From assembly GCA_018266175.1 (NCBI GenBank), contig JAFEAY010000003.1, forward strand, positions 397,103-461,102: DNA of 64,000 nucleotides. The letters are read 5' to 3'. This stretch comes from Candidatus Dependentiae bacterium (lineage in GTDB: Bacteria > Babelota > Babeliae > Babelales > RVW-14). Positions 38,094 to 47,421 of this stretch are shown one piece after another. The notes beneath the pieces were generated by a model. It did not search any database. It saw only the letters and a list, made by a program, of their open reading frames with translations, and was not told the origin of the DNA. The translations under genes were made by a program, and so were the position numbers. Positions within the stretch are counted from its first letter, which is position 1; each line of letters begins with the position of its first letter.

Positions 38094-38689
38094 AATGGTC
38101 TTCTACCTAACAATGCTTTACAGATAGTAACACGATCCATGTACTCCAAGCTGGAGCCAATCGGAACCCCGCTCGCAAGCTTAGATATGGAAATGGGAGA
38201 GCTTTGAATTTTTGAGGCAATATAACTGGCGGTTGCTTCGCCCTCAGGCGTTGGATTGGTTGCAAAAATCAACTCGCTGACACCTTCAGTCAAACGTACA
38301 AGCAACTCGCCAATACGCAGCTGGTCGGGCCCAACCCCTTCAAGGGGACAGAGTGAACCACCAAGAACATGATAAAGCCCCTTAAACTCACCAGACTTTT
38401 CAATAGCTAATAAATCGTGCCATGTTTCAACAACACAAATAACTTTTTCGTCACGTCGTGGTGATAAGCAAATGGTGCATAAATCCGCATCTTCAGACCA
38501 GTTATAACACCGCACACAGGGCTTAACTGATTGCTTTGCCTCAAGAATTGCTTGGCACAATTGCTCGACACTTTTCATATCACTGTTCAGAAAATGAGCG
38601 ACCACCTTATAAACATTTTTTGACGCAAGATAAGGAACTCGCTGAAGCTGTCGAACAAGTTTTTGAAGTGCGGGCAATTGTGCTTGCAT
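38090..38689 (-). CDS. recR: Recombination mediator protein RecR
   Basis: 199 residues, the standard length. RecR loads RecA at gaps with RecF and RecO. A helix-hairpin-helix at the N-terminus, a four-cysteine zinc site (58, 61, 71, 74), then a TOPRIM domain (VICVVETWHDLLAIEKSGEF, GGSLCPLEGVGPDQL) are in order. It overlaps the lptD start, an unusual pairing that suggests translational coupling. Confidence 0.95.
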   Translation of the reverse strand: MQAQLPALQKLVRQLQRVPYLASKNVYKVVAHFLNSDMKSVEQLCQAILEAKQSVKPCVRCYNWSEDADLCTICLSPRRDEKVICVVETWHDLLAIEKSGEFKGLYHVLGGSLCPLEGVGPDQLRIGELLVRLTEGVSELIFATNPTPEGEATASYIASKIQSSPISISKLASGVPIGSSLEYMDRVTICKALLGRRPF

Positions 38690-38706
38690 GAAATTATCCT
38701 TACCGT

Positions 38707-40293
38707 TTATCGATAGATGAGCTTACGAGCATAATCTTCGGCAATGGTAAATAGTGTATTCATTAACCAATATAAGACGAGCCCTGCAGGAAAGCTCGCA
38801 AAGACAACGGTCATTACGACCGCCATAAACATCGACATAATCCGCTGCTTTTCATCGCTAACCGGCATCAAGCTTTGTTGCCAAACACTAAACAAGCCAA
38901 GTAATATTGGAAGAACATAAAAAGGATCTTTAGCCGATAGATCGGTTAACCAACCAAAAAATGGTGCTTGATACAAATCAAGATAATTACCCAATACTCG
39001 ATATAAGCTAAACAAAATAGGAATTTGCACGACAAGCGGCAAGCAACCCATAGCTGGCGTGGTTGGTGATATATTGTGATCACGATGAAATTTCAAAAAT
39101 TCTTGATGCTGCAAAGCCTGATCATGCTTATATTTTTCACGAATGCGGGTAATCGATGGCTGAAATTTTTGATATTCTTCAGTCTTCTTGCGTGCATAAA
39201 TAGAAAACGGTGCAAAAGGCAACTTAAGAACAAAACTCATTACAATAATCGCTAATCCATAGTTACCAATCAGATCATATAACCATTGCAAAAGCTTTAA
39301 GAGCAATTTGCAGAACCATGAAAGCCAACCAAAAGACATAACCTCCTCAAGACGCTCATCAACTGCAATAAGATGGTCAAATACTTTTGGTCCGATATAA
39401 AACGACAAAGTATAACTTTGCTTTTCTGTAACCGTAGGGCCTTCAAGAATAGGGGTTATCATCGAGGAATCATACATTTTAAAGTATGCACGCTGAGCAA
39501 ACTTTGAAGGGTCGTTAATCATACTATGCAAGAAGTACTTATCTTCCGCTCCAAAAATCGGCTTATTTGTTTTCCAGTACCAAGCTGCCCCTTGGTCTGA
39601 GCTGACGTCACGACGCTCAATGGAATTTTTTGTTTCATTATAGGTAATCAATGAAATAGCATCATCACCTAATTCAGCAATATAGGGCGCTCCAAAGAAC
39701 AAGCGCGGCTTAATATCTGAATGCTTTTTATCAGACTCAAATGCGAGTGTTACATCAAGCTGATAGCTCTTTTTGTAAATCCCAAAGGTCTTGGTAATTG
39801 TCCATCCCTCATGATGAGCCTGGTAAATCAGATCAGTCTTTTCAACACCACGATTGGTTGCAATAAGCTTATAAAAATAAGGGGTCTTGTCTTCAAACGC
39901 AAGCAAGAAGCATCCCTTCTTTCGCTGTTCTTCGTCCATAGAACCACGGTCAAAAATAGTACGCAGCGGCTTACCATTTTTATTGAGATGTTCTTTAAAA
40001 TCGATACTTTGCAATACCGCCCCATGAGAAGAGAAGAGCATGTTGCAATAATCAGTACCAATTTCTGTATCTTCTTCAGCGGGAACTTTTTGCTCCGCAA
40101 AGCTTACATCTAAGTTTAGAGGTTTAAAAAGCTCTTCCGCCATCAAAGCTTGAGCCTGTTGCCCAGGTCTAATTTCACCCTGCTTGATATCTGTTTTTGA
40201 CCCAAAAAAGTAACCAAACAATTGCATGGTAACCCAGGTCAAAGCAAGCGCAAATACTAAGTTCTTCAAAAATGAAGCAATTCTCTCGTTCAT
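38707..40293 (-). CDS. yidC: Membrane protein insertase YidC
   Basis: 528 residues from the ATG at 40293 (MNERIASFLK), with AAGG 11 bases upstream; a longer TTG frame is rejected. YidC inserts membrane proteins alone or with SecYEG. A first membrane helix (residues 11-30), a large periplasmic domain with beta structure (about 55-330), and the conserved C-terminal membrane core (helices from about 340 on, with GNYGLAIIVMSFVLKLPFAP and MGCLPLVVQIPILFSLYRVL) are in order. It serves the envelope proteins here. Confidence 0.94.
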   Translation of the reverse strand: MNERIASFLKNLVFALALTWVTMQLFGYFFGSKTDIKQGEIRPGQQAQALMAEELFKPLNLDVSFAEQKVPAEEDTEIGTDYCNMLFSSHGAVLQSIDFKEHLNKNGKPLRTIFDRGSMDEEQRKKGCFLLAFEDKTPYFYKLIATNRGVEKTDLIYQAHHEGWTITKTFGIYKKSYQLDVTLAFESDKKHSDIKPRLFFGAPYIAELGDDAISLITYNETKNSIERRDVSSDQGAAWYWKTNKPIFGAEDKYFLHSMINDPSKFAQRAYFKMYDSSMITPILEGPTVTEKQSYTLSFYIGPKVFDHLIAVDERLEEVMSFGWLSWFCKLLLKLLQWLYDLIGNYGLAIIVMSFVLKLPFAPFSIYARKKTEEYQKFQPSITRIREKYKHDQALQHQEFLKFHRDHNISPTTPAMGCLPLVVQIPILFSLYRVLGNYLDLYQAPFFGWLTDLSAKDPFYVLPILLGLFSVWQQSLMPVSDEKQRIMSMFMAVVMTVVFASFPAGLVLYWLMNTLFTIAEDYARKLIYR

Positions 40294-40591
40294 AGATACA
40301 CAATCCTTTATTGAAATAATACTGATGTGAAGCTTAACAAGCTCAGAATGCAAGACAGTGTACCAGAGAATGCAACACGGATCTAGCCGTAATACTGATC
40401 AATTTTTCATGACATCGAGCTCTTCTCATAAGAAGTCCCTCATTCACCAATCTCAACAAATCAAAAAACGTTGCGAATATAGATATATTTTCTATTAATT
40501 ATTGCAAATAGGAAATAACAAATGTTATGTTTTTGATAGATAGAACCGATATAATTATGTTTTTAAGCCACATACAAGGAGATGTGTCACT
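40294..40591. other. Divergent intergenic region
   Basis: 298 bases between yidC (minus) and the first Gln-rich secreted gene (plus). It holds AT-rich sequence with a TATAAT at 40550-40556 as a possible -10 box for the plus gene, but no clean -35 box. No RNA gene was seen. Confidence 0.3.
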
Positions 40592-41287
40592 ATGGATAAG
40601 CTATTTTTAAGAATACTTGTTGCGGTAACACTCATGTTTTCATCGCTTACACCAATGCAAACCCAGCAGGCAGTTCCTGAAGCTGCTGCCCCAATTGCCG
40701 TACAACCACAAAGTGGGGCTATAATACCAGCAGCAACTGCTTCAATCACTCCACAACCGGTGGTTACCACACAACCGCAAGTTATCACACAACCAGCAGC
40801 GCAAACATTATCAACCCCATCGACAGAAGAATTATCTGAGAGAATTTCAAAACTTGAAGAAAGAGCAAATAAGCTGTCTGACCGAATCAAAACTCACGGA
40901 GCACTCATCTACCAAAAACTACCTCAACAGATTCAGCAAACAAAGCAACAGGTTCAACAATTTCTTCAACAACAAATTCAACCATTTGTTCAACAACAGA
41001 TTCAGCAACTCCAACAGAAAATGCAACAAGATTTTCAACAGCTGCTACAACTCCTCACTCAAAAGTTTCCGGCATTAGCCCCCGCAGCAAAACGATTTCT
41101 CTCGCAAACACAATCAACTATCGTACAAAAATATAGATCATTAAAGGCAAAAGCAACTCCACAAAGTGCCCAAACTGCAGCCGCATCAGCACCTTCAACA
41201 ACAATGGTGCCAAAAGCAATACCGCTCCCCGTAGTAACCCAAACAGCTACAACAACTTCAACTCCAATAACGACGCAGGCTCAATAA
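40592..41287 (+). CDS. Secreted Gln-rich coiled-coil protein
   Basis: 231 residues. The signal peptide MDKLFLRILVAV... ends near SSLTPMQ. A Pro/Ala/Thr/Gln linker leads to a coiled coil at about 78-145 that is dominated by Gln (QQIQQLQQKMQQ). The tail (about 185-231) is again Thr/Pro/Ala-rich. Ribosome site AAGGAG is 10 bases upstream. The leader peptide closely resembles that of the next gene, at both protein and DNA level, while the mature parts differ. Function unknown; a surface or secreted fibre-like protein is plausible. Confidence 0.75.
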   Translation: MDKLFLRILVAVTLMFSSLTPMQTQQAVPEAAAPIAVQPQSGAIIPAATASITPQPVVTTQPQVITQPAAQTLSTPSTEELSERISKLEERANKLSDRIKTHGALIYQKLPQQIQQTKQQVQQFLQQQIQPFVQQQIQQLQQKMQQDFQQLLQLLTQKFPALAPAAKRFLSQTQSTIVQKYRSLKAKATPQSAQTAAASAPSTTMVPKAIPLPVVTQTATTTSTPITTQAQ

Positions 41288-41347
41288 TTTCAAGATCAAG
41301 TTTATGACATGGTGTTTTTATTATTTTTCAAAATAGAAAGGTTTTTT

Positions 41348-42544
41348 ATGAATAAGCTCTTTTTAAGACTTTTTGCTCTTGGAGCATTAATGTTCTCGTC
41401 GCTTACGGCAATGCAACCGAATCAAGCATCTCGATCGCAAGCGAAGAAATCACGAATCAAAAAAGCATCGGGTGTAAAGAAAACATCAGCTACAAGAAAT
41501 CGTCCTGGCATCAAAAAGACAAATGCCCAACGAAAAAAACAGCCTCAAAAACGTGCTCGAGCAAAAAAGGCTGCGCGTAATGCCGCACAAACTCAATCAC
41601 AAAATGTACAATCACAAACTCAATCACAAAATGTACAATCACAAACTCAATCACAGGCTGTACAATCACAAGATATTCAACCACAAGCCGTACAAGCACA
41701 AGCTCCACAAACACAAACTCAACAACAAGCTGCTCAACCACTGCCATCAATGCAAGGTGTGCGCTCTGCATATCAACCTCAAAGACAACAACACCAACAA
41801 GCATTTCAGCAGCTACAACAAACAATTGGCTCTTTAGATCAACGAACACAAGCTTTAGAGCAAAAAAATCAAACGTTAGAACAACGTAGCCAAGCCTTGG
41901 AGCAACGTAGCCAAGCCTTGGAGCAACGTAGCCAGGTTGTAGAACAAAGAAATCAAGCTTTAGAGCAACGATGCCAAGGCTTAGAAAAAAATCAAACCGA
42001 ACAAATTCAAGTTACCAAAGGGCTTCTTGATGCGCAAAGCGAGCGAGTAAAAACATTAGAAACGACAATTTTAGCAATTCAGCAACAGTTAATAGCTCGT
42101 CAAAAATCTCCTGAACAACAAGCTCGAATGAAAGAAATGTTTGAGCAACGAGAAAAAGCACGTCAAGCACGCAGAGATGCCCGCAAACAAAAACTCCAAG
42201 CCGCTGCACAACAAGCAACTGGAACCGCCGCTCCTACAGCTGCACAAACATCAGCAGCGCCATCAACAAGCACCGCTCCTAGCGCTACGCCAACACCTAC
42301 AACAGAGAGCTCAGCGGTAACCCCTCCTACAGCTGCAACTCCTGCTCCTGCGAGTCCAGTAGCACCAACAGCTACCCCTACTCCTACGGCTACACCAGTT
42401 TCTACACCTGCAACGCCTGCACCTACAGCTCAAACCACAACAGATGCTTCAGGAGTAACATCAACGCAAACAACTCCTGCAACCACACCAACTCAGCCTG
42501 CGGCAATACCTTCACCTGTAGCACCAACTCCAGCTGCTGCGTAA
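41348..42544 (+). CDS. Secreted repeat-rich coiled-coil protein
   Basis: 398 residues. The start used is ATG at 41348, 6 bases after GAAAGG; a longer frame is rejected. The signal peptide (MNKLFLRLFALGAL, likely cut at SLTA before Met23) resembles that of the preceding gene. Next come a Lys/Arg-rich basic stretch (about 30-85), a Gln/Ser repeat region (27-base DNA units), heptad repeats forming a coiled coil (about 150-240; units of QALEQRS), a basic region and a Pro/Thr/Ala tail. It has the look of a structural or surface-attached protein; I do not recognise a family. Confidence 0.75.
   Translation: MNKLFLRLFALGALMFSSLTAMQPNQASRSQAKKSRIKKASGVKKTSATRNRPGIKKTNAQRKKQPQKRARAKKAARNAAQTQSQNVQSQTQSQNVQSQTQSQAVQSQDIQPQAVQAQAPQTQTQQQAAQPLPSMQGVRSAYQPQRQQHQQAFQQLQQTIGSLDQRTQALEQKNQTLEQRSQALEQRSQALEQRSQVVEQRNQALEQRCQGLEKNQTEQIQVTKGLLDAQSERVKTLETTILAIQQQLIARQKSPEQQARMKEMFEQREKARQARRDARKQKLQAAAQQATGTAAPTAAQTSAAPSTSTAPSATPTPTTESSAVTPPTAATPAPASPVAPTATPTPTATPVSTPATPAPTAQTTTDASGVTSTQTTPATTPTQPAAIPSPVAPTPAAA
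41591..41671. repeat. 27-bp tandem repeat, three copies
   Basis: Units begin at 41591, 41618 and 41645 (ACTCAATCACAAAATGTACA...), the third with base changes. They code nine-residue Thr/Gln/Ser/Asn/Val repeats inside the secreted coiled-coil gene. Confidence 0.85.
41882..41944. repeat. 21-bp tandem repeat, three copies
   Basis: Units at 41882, 41903 and 41924 (CAACGTAGCCAAGCCTTGGA...), the last degenerate. Each codes one heptad of the coiled coil, showing growth of the coil by exact duplication. Confidence 0.85.
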
Positions 42545-42573
42545 GCCAAATAAAATCGTACATTTTACATTAA

Positions 42574-42601
42574 GGGTAATGCCTCAAGCATTGCCCTTTT
42601 T
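42574..42601 (+). terminator. Terminator after the coiled-coil gene
   Basis: GGGTAATGC, a five-base loop, GCATTGCCC (one G-T pair), then TTTTT. It begins 29 bases after the stop codon. Confidence 0.85.
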
Positions 42602-42616
42602 CCATGAAAAACCCTT

Positions 42617-42645
42617 TTGCACGAGCTTGTTCTGTTTGATATTCT
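42617..42645 (+). promoter_or_regulatory. Candidate promoter of the HIT gene
   Basis: TTGCAC, a 17-base spacer and TATTCT lie about 45 bases before the HIT start and directly after the previous terminator. Confidence 0.5.
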
Positions 42646-42690
42646 AAAAACAGTAGCTATTTCACAGTCAGAATTCAAAATGGAGCTTTT

Positions 42691-43137
42691 ATGTTCAAAA
42701 GGTGCGTACATGTATTTGTTATCGGTTTTATTTTTATTGGACTTGTTGCAGCAGTAGCACCCACTGAAAAGCCCTCATCTTCTTTCGAGCAAATGGCTCA
42801 TGCAAACTGCGCCTTCTGCCAAATCATCACCCGTCAAAGCCCTGCAGTCATTATCGATGAAACAGATGATCTGATTGTTATTGAAAAAAGACCAATCAGA
42901 AAGCCGGTTGATTGCTTGATTATTCCTAAAAAACATATCGTTAATATCAAGACACTCGATGCTTCAAACCTGTATGATCAAACAGTTCTTTCAAAAATGG
43001 CATTAAAAGCTCAAGAGCTTTCAAAACGGCTCAATGGTCAGGGAGATTTTACCATTACCATGAATAATGGACCACAGAGCGCTCAAACTGTTTTTCATAT
43101 GCATATGCATTTTAGGTCTCCTAATAACTGGAAATAG
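42691..43137 (+). CDS. Exported HIT-family nucleotide hydrolase
   Basis: 148 residues. The HIT triad HMHMH is at 136-140 (His136, 138, 140), so it probably hydrolyses or transfers nucleotide phosphates. Cys40 and Cys43 (ANCAFCQII) form the usual N-terminal pair of this family. Unusually, a hydrophobic signal segment (about 5-22, ending AAVA) precedes it, so the enzyme seems to be exported; HIT proteins are normally cytoplasmic. GGAGC lies 4 bases upstream of the ATG. The substrate is unknown. Confidence 0.88.
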   Translation: MFKRCVHVFVIGFIFIGLVAAVAPTEKPSSSFEQMAHANCAFCQIITRQSPAVIIDETDDLIVIEKRPIRKPVDCLIIPKKHIVNIKTLDASNLYDQTVLSKMALKAQELSKRLNGQGDFTITMNNGPQSAQTVFHMHMHFRSPNNWK

Positions 43138-43255
43138 CCCAGCCCCTCATCTCACTTTTGCCTTCCCACCAAAATTTTGATACCTTGCATAGCAGAACTA
43201 CTGCTGAGCAGAAAAGAATTTCAGCGGTCGGAGAAACGCGATTAAAGGAGCTTTT

Positions 43256-44038
43256 ATGAAGAAAAACTTGAACCTAAGTTATGGTACTCAGACACTCTTT
43301 GCGCTTTGCTTGATAAGCCTTCTCTCATCATGTGCCAAGCAAACAAAAAGCAAAGAAGAGATGAACTTTGATGAACTCAAAGAAAAAACGTTTGTCTGTA
43401 TCGAAAGAAAAAACCACGAAGCTGCCATAGAACTGCTTGAGCAAATTATTGGACAACATTCCGACCGACAAGATATCGGAAAGTACAAAATGCTCCTTGC
43501 GGAAACCTATTTTAAAGAAGGTAGGCATGCTCCTGCACATGAAATGTACGAGCACTTCAATCAGTTTTATCCTTCTGATAAATTTGCCGAGTATGCAAAA
43601 TACAAATCAATTCTCTCTAAATTTTATCAAACACTCCGCTCCGACTGTGATCAAACTCCAACCGAAGAGGCACTCAAACTCTGCCGTGATTACACCGACA
43701 CCGCTTCCTATCAGAAATATCGTCGCGATGTTGAAGATATAAAAAAGACATGCGTCCAAAAGCTCATCGACAAAGAGGTTTATGTCTATGACTTCTACCT
43801 CCACCAAAAGCAATACGATGCAGCACGTAAACGAATCGATTACCTCAAAGCAACTTATTTGCCTAATCACCCAAGTGTTGAACCGCGCCTTTTGTATCTA
43901 GAATGCAAACTTGCAAAACGTCAAAAACAAAATGATATCGTGGTACAAAATCTTGAAACCTTGGCAAGCAAATATCCCGATTCACAATTCACTTCAATGG
44001 GCCAGGCACTTGTTGCAAAGAATACTTTTAACTTTTAA
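43256..44038 (+). CDS. bamD: BamD/YfiO-like outer membrane lipoprotein
   Basis: 260 residues. A lipoprotein signal with lipobox LLSSC (Cys26) is followed by tetratricopeptide-type helical repeats (about 40-250). This is the layout of BamD, the essential lipoprotein of the beta-barrel assembly complex. AAGGAG lies 6 bases upstream. Only three bases separate it from yraN. It would serve LptD and the other outer membrane proteins. CpoB-like TPR lipoproteins are an alternative. Confidence 0.75.
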   Translation: MKKNLNLSYGTQTLFALCLISLLSSCAKQTKSKEEMNFDELKEKTFVCIERKNHEAAIELLEQIIGQHSDRQDIGKYKMLLAETYFKEGRHAPAHEMYEHFNQFYPSDKFAEYAKYKSILSKFYQTLRSDCDQTPTEEALKLCRDYTDTASYQKYRRDVEDIKKTCVQKLIDKEVYVYDFYLHQKQYDAARKRIDYLKATYLPNHPSVEPRLLYLECKLAKRQKQNDIVVQNLETLASKYPDSQFTSMGQALVAKNTFNF

Positions 44039-44041
44039 TTT

Positions 44042-44416
44042 ATGACTACACCAAGAAACCACACACAAACACTCGGACAACAGGGCGAGCAAGCGGTCAC
44101 ACAATGGCTACTTGCTCGCCACTTTACTATCTTGGCTCAAAACTATCGTACCAAAGCTGGTGAAGTTGATGTAATTGCACGCAAAGGTGAATTGATTGTT
44201 TTTGTTGAAGTCAAAACAAGATCTACCGCTTATTTTGCAACGTCGACCGTTGTTACCTACGGCAAACAAAAGAAAATCGGACGTGCTGCTCAGCACTTTG
44301 TCCTCAAAAATCGCTTCTTTGATCATGTCTTGAGATTTGATGTAGCAACCCTTGTCCGCCAAACCAATGGCTCGTTTTCTATTGAATACATTGAAAACGC
44401 CTTTGTTCCTCAGTAA
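44042..44416 (+). CDS. yraN: YraN family (UPF0102) nuclease-like protein
   Basis: 124 residues. Family marks are LGQQGEQAVTQWLLARHF, then GEVDVIARKGELIVFVEVKT with the Asp and Glu-x-Lys of an endonuclease-like fold. The function of this widespread family is not settled; it has a restriction-endonuclease-like core. It starts three bases after the BamD-like gene and is probably coupled to it. Confidence 0.92.
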   Translation: MTTPRNHTQTLGQQGEQAVTQWLLARHFTILAQNYRTKAGEVDVIARKGELIVFVEVKTRSTAYFATSTVVTYGKQKKIGRAAQHFVLKNRFFDHVLRFDVATLVRQTNGSFSIEYIENAFVPQ

Positions 44417-44482
44417 ATCACGCAAACTTATTTCAATCTGAATAACCCCACCCTGGCGTTTTGCTTTTAAATAATTTCTATT

Positions 44483-44512
44483 ATGACAATTAATACAGCT
44501 AATTACTATATT
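44483..44512 (+). promoter_or_regulatory. Candidate promoter of the toxin gene
   Basis: ATGACA, an 18-base spacer and TATATT end 35 bases before the ATG at 44548. The gap holds nothing else. The match is reasonable. Confidence 0.45.
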
Positions 44513-44547
44513 AATGTTTTTTGAAAATTTATTTAATGGGGGTTATT

Positions 44548-47421
44548 ATGAACGCACAGCGTTTTTTTGTAGGTATTCTTTTTGTTTCCTTGCTTTCTGT
44601 TATTAATATGCCGCTTCAAGGCATGAATAATAATAACAATAATAATAATTCGGCTTTACCCGATGTTAACAATTATTATGACCCGGATGAGGTCGTTCTT
44701 CCTTATAATTCTAACTTCGATCCGGAGCCTCGAACATTTATAAATCTAACTCCTATACGCCAAAATTCAGGCGGATCGGACTTACCATCACCATCACAAA
44801 CTGGGCAACAGCCAGGAGTTACTCAAAATAATTCTCAACCTCCAACGCAATCAACTCCATGGGAAGAAGTACCTGGAACAGAACGAAGCCCAAGAGGATT
44901 AAGCGGTGCGGAGCGAGTGCGTGAACTTCAAAGATCTAATCCATCAAATCAACATGCTGTTTTTAATGCCAATAGAAGTGCACAAGGAAGTAGAATCAGT
45001 CAAAGACACGAATTTCAAAGACTTCAAAATGAGCGACAAAACCTCAGAAATCTGTCTATTGGTCAGAAAAAAGAAATGCTTGATTTTATAATTAATTGCG
45101 AACGGCAGGGAATTCCCCAGAATGAAATTCGTCAACGCGCAAGAGATTTTATTGCAGATCATACTCCTCTAGCAACTCAAGCACCAACTCAAGCACCAAC
45201 TCAGGCTCCAACTCCAACACCTACTCCAACTCCAACACCTACTCCAACTCCAACACCTACTCCAACTCCAACACCTACTCCAACTCCAACACCTACTCCA
45301 AATCCAAATCCAAATCCAGGTTATACAGGAGGGTGCGGTGGTTCAATACCTAAGCCAACGCCTCTGGCACCTCCTTTAATAGATCCAATGACAGCTTTTT
45401 ATTCTTCACAACAATATCGTGACGCTCAGATACGAGACCTTATGAATGATGGCCCCAATCCTGTAATGGCTATGGCCTTTGATATAACGATAGACGCTGT
45501 AAAAGCTTCGTGTAAGGGAGTAAAAGCTGCATGGAATTTTGGAGCGAGTTTCTTTGCCTCAGCTCCAACGACACCAGTCCAACAACAGCAACAACAAGAT
45601 CGATCGGGAGAAATACCGGTCCAATTCCCACCAATTCCCCAGCCAAGAGCAAATCAACCCTACGTGCACCCAAATCCTCGCGTACGCGCCTACGATTTCG
45701 AACAACCTAACTTCCAACGAGCACCAACTGTAGATCCGCAACCAGTCCAACAACCTCAATCCCAACCAGAACCTATTCCTCAACCAACGACTGTGCAGAT
45801 GGAATTTGTTACTCCTCAAGAAACTCAAAATCAACCAGAACCACAATCAACAAGCAAAAAAACTACTGAAAAGCGCAAAGCCACAGATGAACCTTTAAAC
45901 CAAGCTCCAAATAAACAAAGGCGTTTATCTAAAGAGAGAGGTTCCCAATCTAGTAACTCTAGCTCCAGGATGGATGTTGAAATATCAGATTCTGATCGTA
46001 ACAACGAAAATCTCAATTTTGATACTCAAATTGAACAAGCACGAGAAAAAAATTTTAATGACCTTTATAACGATTTTAATCACCAAGGACAAGCTGCTCA
46101 GGAAGCTCAAAACCAAGAACTTTTAGAACGTAACATACAGCGATTACATGCTTTACGCGAAACAATTGAGAATCCTGAATTGACTTTAGAATTTTCGACA
46201 AACTTTGATCAAATTGTTCTGGGTAATTGCGATTATGTAGAATTTTTCGAGCAGTCTCACGGTACTCCGCTTGAACAACAGCTCCATATGGAACTGTGCG
46301 CAACAGTAAGAGATTCTGCGTATCAACTTTCTGAAAATAGAAATAATCCTCAAGTTGCAGCGCTAGCTCCTGTTGTGCAACAATATGCAGCAATTGCAGC
46401 AAATACTGAAAATAAACAAGCGGCCTTTCATCTTTCAGACCTAAGCCAGAGTCTCAATCAGCTTTCACAAGAATTTATCAACATGTGCGATGCAAATCCA
46501 GTCACTCGTGCTGGTAAAGCTGCAGCTACTGGTGCTATCAACTCTGTTGCCAACAATCTCACTTATGCTTTAGATCATCCTGTTGATGCTGCCGTTACTG
46601 CTGCCATTGCGGCTGCATGCGGTGCTCCGGGCGTTATTGCATGGCAAACTTATAAAATTTATGAAAATTGGGATCAAATTTCTGCTGCCAGCCAACAATT
46701 TGTAACTGATATTCAAAACGATATGCATCACGACTCTGCATGGCTGGATAAAAACATTCAAGGCTTTACTCAACTCGCTTGCGATATTTTTCTCGCGCCG
46801 CGCGTTGGTACAAAAATTATGAATAGCAGCAGAATTAGTCCATTAACCAACGGGTTTAGACAACAGGCAGCAATGGCTCAAAATTGTGTCAATGCTACGG
46901 CAAAGAAAGCATGTGAGAATTTAAAGACCATTTTTAAACAAGCTGGCGATGCGATTAAGTCTGGCAATCCACAACCTGCTTTTGCAGGCATTAATAACAA
47001 CAATAATGGTATCAACAATAACAATCTCAATAACAATAATACATCATTTAAAACTGCGCCAACTCAACCGCGACGTTCGGAACGTTTGGCTAAGAAGGCT
47101 GAAGAGGCTTCGAAACATTCTAAAGATGTTCATCCATCAACTCCAGTTGGTCGTAGAGGGACAAGACCAGAAGCACGAGTCCAAAAAGGATTACGTGAAC
47201 CAACAATCGCACATGGCAGGCAGTATTCAACTCATGCGGTAGAAAGAATGCAAGAGCGAGGTTATACTCCTTCTGTGATTGAAGAGGCCATAAAAAATGG
47301 TGTACAATCATGTGATCCTGATATTAGAAACTTAAGATACTACGACGCAATAAACAATGTTGGTGTAGTAACAGATAAAGCCTCAGGACTTGTTGTAACT
47401 ATAAGAGATGGAGCTTTTTGA
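44548..47421 (+). CDS. Secreted modular protein with C-terminal toxin-like domain
   Basis: 957 residues. ATG at 44548 has GGGGG 5 bases upstream; a longer TTG frame is rejected. Order of parts: signal peptide (cut near PLQG before Met); Asn-rich start; a Pro/Thr repeat linker (about 215-255); disordered Gln/Pro region; a helical region with YENWDQIS (about 705) up to about 790, resembling a pre-toxin region; Asn runs; and a final domain (about 890-957) with STHAVERMQERG (His896, Arg900, Arg904) and GLVVTIRDG, similar to the DUF4258-type domains common at polymorphic-toxin ends. The next gene overlaps it by one base. So a polymorphic toxin with its immunity gene is likely. Toxin activity and target are unknown. 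The last 50 residues lack Cys pairs. Confidence 0.7.
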   Translation: MNAQRFFVGILFVSLLSVINMPLQGMNNNNNNNNSALPDVNNYYDPDEVVLPYNSNFDPEPRTFINLTPIRQNSGGSDLPSPSQTGQQPGVTQNNSQPPTQSTPWEEVPGTERSPRGLSGAERVRELQRSNPSNQHAVFNANRSAQGSRISQRHEFQRLQNERQNLRNLSIGQKKEMLDFIINCERQGIPQNEIRQRARDFIADHTPLATQAPTQAPTQAPTPTPTPTPTPTPTPTPTPTPTPTPTPTPTPNPNPNPGYTGGCGGSIPKPTPLAPPLIDPMTAFYSSQQYRDAQIRDLMNDGPNPVMAMAFDITIDAVKASCKGVKAAWNFGASFFASAPTTPVQQQQQQDRSGEIPVQFPPIPQPRANQPYVHPNPRVRAYDFEQPNFQRAPTVDPQPVQQPQSQPEPIPQPTTVQMEFVTPQETQNQPEPQSTSKKTTEKRKATDEPLNQAPNKQRRLSKERGSQSSNSSSRMDVEISDSDRNNENLNFDTQIEQAREKNFNDLYNDFNHQGQAAQEAQNQELLERNIQRLHALRETIENPELTLEFSTNFDQIVLGNCDYVEFFEQSHGTPLEQQLHMELCATVRDSAYQLSENRNNPQVAALAPVVQQYAAIAANTENKQAAFHLSDLSQSLNQLSQEFINMCDANPVTRAGKAAATGAINSVANNLTYALDHPVDAAVTAAIAAACGAPGVIAWQTYKIYENWDQISAASQQFVTDIQNDMHHDSAWLDKNIQGFTQLACDIFLAPRVGTKIMNSSRISPLTNGFRQQAAMAQNCVNATAKKACENLKTIFKQAGDAIKSGNPQPAFAGINNNNNGINNNNLNNNNTSFKTAPTQPRRSERLAKKAEEASKHSKDVHPSTPVGRRGTRPEARVQKGLREPTIAHGRQYSTHAVERMQERGYTPSVIEEAIKNGVQSCDPDIRNLRYYDAINNVGVVTDKASGLVVTIRDGAF
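45206..45300. repeat. 18-bp tandem repeats coding a Pro-Thr linker
   Basis: About five copies of an 18-base unit (ACTCCAACTCCAACACCT). They code alternating Pro-Thr and form a flexible linker in the secreted toxin-like protein. Confidence 0.9.

Noticed and set aside
41511..41849. Minus-strand frame opposite the repeat-rich secreted gene
   Set aside because: Low-complexity CAA/ACA repeats keep the antisense frame open; the plus frame has the signal peptide and start site.
45170..45320. Regular 18-base repeats that could be mistaken for a CRISPR array
   Set aside because: No unique spacers; the units are contiguous, in frame and code Pro-Thr.
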